From an uncultured Aquimarina sp. (GTDB lineage: Bacteria > Bacteroidota > Bacteroidia > Flavobacteriales > Flavobacteriaceae), in NCBI GenBank assembly GCA_937958735.1, contig CALGNG010000284.1, positions 1 to 8,581 of the forward strand: a stretch of 8,581 bases of DNA, written 5' to 3'. The notes beneath the pieces are model-generated. The model made no database searches. It was not told where the DNA came from and saw only the letters and a list, made by a program, of their open reading frames with translations. Positions within the stretch are counted from its first letter, which is position 1, and the number at the start of each line of letters is the position of its first letter. Below are positions 7,365 through 8,581 of this stretch, one piece after another. The translations under genes were made by a program, and so were the position numbers.

Positions 7365-8513
7365 ATGATTTGGAGCAGTAAAAAAGAAGTGCCAGTAGTA
7401 ATTATTGGAGGCGGTCTAGCGGGTTTAGTAAGTGCTTTACATCTTGCTTTAAAAGGAGTAGAAGTCCTACTAATAGAAAAAAACAGCTATCCCTTACACA
7501 AAGTATGTGGCGAGTATATTTCTAACGAAGTATTACCTTACTTAAACTCTTTAGGGATCGACCCCTTAAAAATGGGAGCCGTAGCGATATCAAAATTTGT
7601 ATTAACAACACCATCTAACAAGTTATTAAAGACAAAGCTGCCTTTAGGGGGTTTTGGGATGAGTCGTTATTTGTTAGACCACACACTGGCTAAGAAAGTC
7701 CAAAATGCAGGTGTAAATATGGTGCAAGACGTCGTAATAGATGTCGAGTATCAGAACAATAAATTTTTGGTGAAAACTAAAAATAACGGACACTTAACCG
7801 CTAATATAGTTTTAGGTGCTTATGGGAAACGATCTAATTTAGATGTAAAATTTAACCGTCCCTTTATAAAAAATAAATCGCCTTATTTAGCCGTTAAAGC
7901 GCATTATACTGGTAGTTTTCCAGCAGATGTTGTAGCTATTCATAATTTTGAAGGTGGCTACTGTGGTGTGTCTAGAGTAGAGGATAATAAAATTAATATT
8001 TGTTATATTACTAACTATAAAACCTTTCAGGAATTTAAAAGCATTCCCGATTTTGAAGCCCAAGTTGTTTTTAAAAACGAGGCATTAAAAAAGCTATTTA
8101 AAACAAGTAAACTTGCTTTCGAAAAGCCTTTAAGTATTAGCCAAATCTCCTTTGATATAAAAAAACCCGTAGAAAATCATATTTTAATGTGTGGAGATAC
8201 AGCAGGGATGATTCATCCTTTATGTGGAAACGGAATGGGGATGGCCATACACTCGGCAAAATTAGTGTCCGAATTGGTAATACCATATCTAAATGGCGAA
8301 ATTAAATCCAGAGCAGATTTAGAACAACAATATTCCCAAGCATGGAATAGTAATTTTTTAAAACGAGTAAAAACAGGTAAATTATTGGCAGAATTGTATA
8401 ACAACAATAGTTTATCGCAAATAGTAATGGGAACCCTGAAATTTTTCCCCAAAATATTGACCAAGATTATAAAAAGAACCCACGGGAAACCCCTAAAAGC
8501 AGTAATTGTATAA
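7365..8513 (+). CDS. FAD-dependent oxidoreductase, geranylgeranyl-reductase/FixC-like
   Basis: Flavoprotein of the PHBH-like superfamily, 382 residues, probably acting on a hydrophobic or polyketide-derived substrate. FAD is bound by GGGLAG (15-20) with Glu38 at the end of the second strand. HKVCGEYIS (45-53) is the branch-typical segment after it. GMSRYLLD (98-105) is the substrate-side Arg motif, GAYGKRS (151-157) replaces the GADG motif of true hydroxylases, and GDTAGMIHPLCGNGMGMA (277-294) is the second FAD motif. The C-terminus is a basic helical tail (FFPKILTKIIKRTHGK) that may touch the membrane. AGGA (7357-7360), four bases before the ATG, is a rare Shine-Dalgarno-like match. Its TAA overlaps the ATG of the next gene (TAATG), so the two form an operon. 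By context it may be tailoring a type III polyketide; that substrate is inference. Confidence 0.88.
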   Translation: MIWSSKKEVPVVIIGGGLAGLVSALHLALKGVEVLLIEKNSYPLHKVCGEYISNEVLPYLNSLGIDPLKMGAVAISKFVLTTPSNKLLKTKLPLGGFGMSRYLLDHTLAKKVQNAGVNMVQDVVIDVEYQNNKFLVKTKNNGHLTANIVLGAYGKRSNLDVKFNRPFIKNKSPYLAVKAHYTGSFPADVVAIHNFEGGYCGVSRVEDNKINICYITNYKTFQEFKSIPDFEAQVVFKNEALKKLFKTSKLAFEKPLSISQISFDIKKPVENHILMCGDTAGMIHPLCGNGMGMAIHSAKLVSELVIPYLNGEIKSRADLEQQYSQAWNSNFLKRVKTGKLLAELYNNNSLSQIVMGTLKFFPKILTKIIKRTHGKPLKAVIV

Positions 8514-8581
8514 TGATAAGTACCAAACATAGAAGTGAGCTGTCCGAGGATATGGACGACTTTGATTTTTCTGGGCCAGTG
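8513..8581 (+). CDS. Start of a probable class I SAM methyltransferase (cut by window edge)
   Basis: Only 23 codons are visible, from the ATG at 8513-8515 to the right edge, all open. The residues MISTKHRSELSEDMDDF then DFSGPV resemble the N-terminus of a group of SAM-dependent methyltransferases that begin with an RS..E.MDD pattern and stand beside FAD reductases and type III polyketide synthases in Bacteroidota. No SAM-binding motif is inside the window, so the product name relies on this short stretch and on context. The start overlaps the previous stop by one base (TAATG), so translation is probably coupled. Confidence 0.55.
   Translation, partial: MISTKHRSELSEDMDDFDFSGPV

Noticed and set aside
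8213..8530. Minus-strand frame of 105 codons across the end of the FAD reductase
   Set aside because: Antisense to the conserved second FAD motif and to the TAATG junction; composition is that of a shadow frame.
1..8581. Search for a defence system, CRISPR array, phage genes or insertion sequence
   Set aside because: No regularly spaced repeats, transposase, nuclease, helicase or recombinase motifs were seen; the genes are mainly metabolic or housekeeping.

Overview
This is an AT-rich stretch of chromosome from a member of the Bacteroidota, most likely a marine-type Flavobacteriaceae. Several things point there. Genes have no real Shine-Dalgarno sequences. At least two starts are preceded by the Bacteroidota -7 promoter motif TAnnTTTG. 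There are two lipoprotein signal peptides, one with the acidic/Asn-rich tail typical of surface lipoproteins in this phylum. The proteins themselves also look flavobacterial (lipocalin-like lipoprotein, NDH-2, an FAD reductase next to a methyltransferase start).

Layout from left to right. (1) Positions 1-750, minus strand: nearly all of an alpha-carbonic anhydrase lipoprotein, cut by the left edge; no shorter listing would show it because its stop lies outside the window. (2) 904-2214, plus: the ribosome-assembly GTPase Der/EngA. (3) 2393-2887, plus: a small exported protein of unknown function behind a clear promoter. It ends at a strong terminator that probably also serves the gene facing it. 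(4) 2989-3993, minus: a zinc alcohol dehydrogenase of the cinnamyl-alcohol/YahK type. (5) 4148-5443, plus and divergent from (4): a type II NADH:quinone dehydrogenase, again followed by a strong hairpin terminator. (6) 5666-6313, minus: a conserved-looking protein of unknown function with two palindrome-like repeats upstream. (7) 6511-6951, minus: a lipocalin-like lipoprotein. (8) 6952-7364: a 413-base gap with hairpins, one beside a CCTACAACGG motif. (9) 7365-8513, plus: an FAD-dependent reductase of the geranylgeranyl-reductase/FixC-like group. Its stop overlaps the start of (10) a second gene, cut by the right edge, whose first residues resemble a class I methyltransferase.

Most of the window is ordinary housekeeping and metabolism in single-gene units that alternate in direction. 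The part most likely to belong to a specialised pathway is the right end. An FAD reductase translationally coupled to a probable methyltransferase is an arrangement I associate with type III polyketide synthase clusters of Bacteroidota, but the synthase itself would lie outside the window. I saw no CRISPR array, tRNA, rRNA, transposase or phage gene.
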